42,995 nt of DNA from Thermoguttaceae bacterium (GTDB lineage Bacteria; Planctomycetota; Planctomycetia; Pirellulales; Thermoguttaceae). The stretch is taken from NCBI GenBank assembly GCA_017559825.1, contig JAFYQR010000059.1, positions 1 to 42,995 of the forward strand. Reading direction: 5' to 3'. Shown here piece after piece: positions 42,520 to 42,995 of the stretch. The translations under genes and the position numbers were made by a program. The notes beneath the pieces are model-generated. The model worked only from the letters and a program-made list of their open reading frames with translations. It did no database searches and was not told the DNA's origin. The stretch's first letter is position 1; each line of letters begins with the position of its first letter.

Positions 42520-42577
42520 TTGCGCGTTGGATAATCGACTGTTATAGTATAAGATCGGTTATAAGCGATTCTTATAA
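42520..42577 (+). promoter_or_regulatory. Possible regulated promoter with palindromic operator
   Basis: TTGCGC (42520-42525), 17 bases and TATAGT (42543-42548). The -10 sits in an 11-bp palindrome TTATAGTATAA (42542-42552). Immediately downstream is TTATAAGCGATTCTTATAA (42559-42577), a perfect 7-bp inverted repeat around 5 bases. This is the geometry expected of a repressor operator. Confidence 0.4.
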
Positions 42578-42739
42578 TAAGATTGGCGGCGCGATTTCTT
42601 CTCTTTGACGGCGTTAAAAAAGTTTGGTCGCATAGGTCGCGCTGGTTTTAACGGTTGCACCGATGATAACGATGATGCTCTTTTCGCAAAAAAACGGCGA
42701 AAAATCAATGGAAAATGCGCGTCGAGGGCGGACTTCTCC

Positions 42740-42767
42740 TTGACGGGAAATTTTACCGTTTTATAAT
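42740..42767 (+). promoter_or_regulatory. Promoter of carB
   Basis: TTGACG (42740-42745), 16 bases and TATAAT (42762-42767). The leader to ATG 42912 is about 140 nt. Confidence 0.7.
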
Positions 42768-42911
42768 GAGATGAATTTGAGGCGAGTTTACGGGGCCTTC
42801 CGTTTCGCCGTCGTTGGTCGAGGGCGTTTTTGGCGCGCTTGGCGAACGCGACGGAAACCGAAAACGCGCCTTAAAAAAATCTCGAAAATTCGTTCCTAAG
42901 GAGACGCTAAG

Positions 42912-42995
42912 ATGCCCCGTCGCGACGACGTAAAGAAAGTTCTTATTATCGGTTCCGGCCCTATCGTCATCGGTCAAGCGTGAGAGTTCGACTAC
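42912..42995 (+). CDS. carB: Carbamoyl-phosphate synthase large subunit, 5' end, interrupted by an in-frame UGA
   Basis: Only 28 codons are in the window. AAGGAG (42898-42903) precedes ATG 42912 by 8 nt. The product begins MPRRDDVKKVLIIG and continues SGPIVIGQA, then codon 24 is TGA, then EFDY. In the CarB family this position is cysteine (GQACEFDYSG). UGA differs from the Cys codons UGC/UGU in one base. UGA is a true stop for other genes here (for example those ending at 19195, 20574, 28042 and 28570), so reassignment is unlikely. The rest of the gene lies outside the window. It may be a sequencing error near a contig end, a nonsense mutation or, less likely, selenocysteine. Confidence 0.85.

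Larger units (their letters stand above)
42264..42911. other. 648-bp intergenic region upstream of carB
   Basis: It contains the leftward promoter above, an AT-rich segment with nested palindromes and a second rightward promoter candidate (42520-42577), a 7-bp hairpin-like TTTTCGC...GCGAAAA at about 42680-42703, and the carB promoter at 42740-42767. No convincing protein gene is present; a 26-codon frame starting at 42663 has no SD. Confidence 0.55.

Noticed and set aside
42663-42743. 26-codon frame as a possible leader peptide before carB
   Set aside because: No Shine-Dalgarno sequence, no run of regulatory codons and no attenuator hairpin beyond it.
1-42995. Search for CRISPR arrays, insertion sequences, integrases, toxin-antitoxin or phage genes
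   Set aside because: No regularly spaced repeats, transposase-like proteins or terminal inverted repeats were seen; the only repeats are within coding regions or short hairpins.

Overview
The window looks like chromosomal DNA of a planctomycete, probably from a Pirellulales/Thermoguttaceae-like lineage. This rests on several points. There is a secreted protein made of three tandem DUF1559-type units, a family strongly expanded in Planctomycetes. There are many large secreted proteins of unknown function, including two with Tat signals. A Skp/OmpH, LpxC and Gfo/Idh oxidoreductase cluster shows a Gram-negative outer membrane. The composition is moderately GC-rich, with a constant background of cgtcg/cgacg words that opens long meaningless antisense frames. 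Lineage is inferred from content only; no rRNA is present.

Layout. 1-4.1 kb: two leftward genes for secreted planctomycete-type proteins. 4.2-10 kb: three rightward genes, metG (methionyl-tRNA synthetase), a Wzx-like flippase and a Tat-exported PHP-type phosphoesterase. 10-13.4 kb: a leftward lipid A/outer-membrane block (skp, lpxC, Gfo/Idh dehydrogenase). 13.9-16.5 kb: a large secreted protein, possibly a glycosidase. 16.7-17.6 kb: a CPBP-like membrane protein (leftward). 18-20.6 kb: an overlapping alcohol dehydrogenase/aldehyde dehydrogenase pair. 20.7-25.6 kb: a secreted metallophosphoesterase, a TauE/SafE permease, an OprB-type porin and an unknown protein. 25.9-28.6 kb: hemL, a canonical CPBP protease and acpS. 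28.8 kb: tRNA-Ala(UGC) with a clear promoter and terminator. 29.1-37.1 kb: a leftward run of cinA, a DPM1-like glycosyltransferase, a gluzincin-like secreted protein and a 1,292-residue secreted GH-like protein. 37.3-42.3 kb: ilvD, a leucine-rich-repeat protein preceded by an unlisted 57-residue reading frame, and a Tat-exported GH20-like protein. 42.9 kb to the end: the first 28 codons of carB, interrupted by an in-frame UGA.

How it fits together. Housekeeping genes (metG, hemL, acpS, ilvD, carB, tRNA-Ala) are interleaved with cell-envelope and secreted glycan-handling functions: LpxC, Skp, flippase, polyprenyl-phosphate sugar synthase, OprB porin and several putative glycosidases. This suits a heterotroph living on complex glycans. 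A recurring promoter pattern, TTGACG or TTGCGN, then 16-17 bases, then TATAAT, precedes many genes on both strands, and good Shine-Dalgarno sites (AAGGAG, GGAGG) support many starts. I see no mobile element, CRISPR array, phage gene or obvious defence system. The observations most worth a second look are the carB UGA, the palindromic promoter region upstream of carB, the triple DUF1559 protein with an 81-bp perfect internal repeat, the 57-residue ORF, and the degenerate active sites in CinA and one CPBP-like protein.
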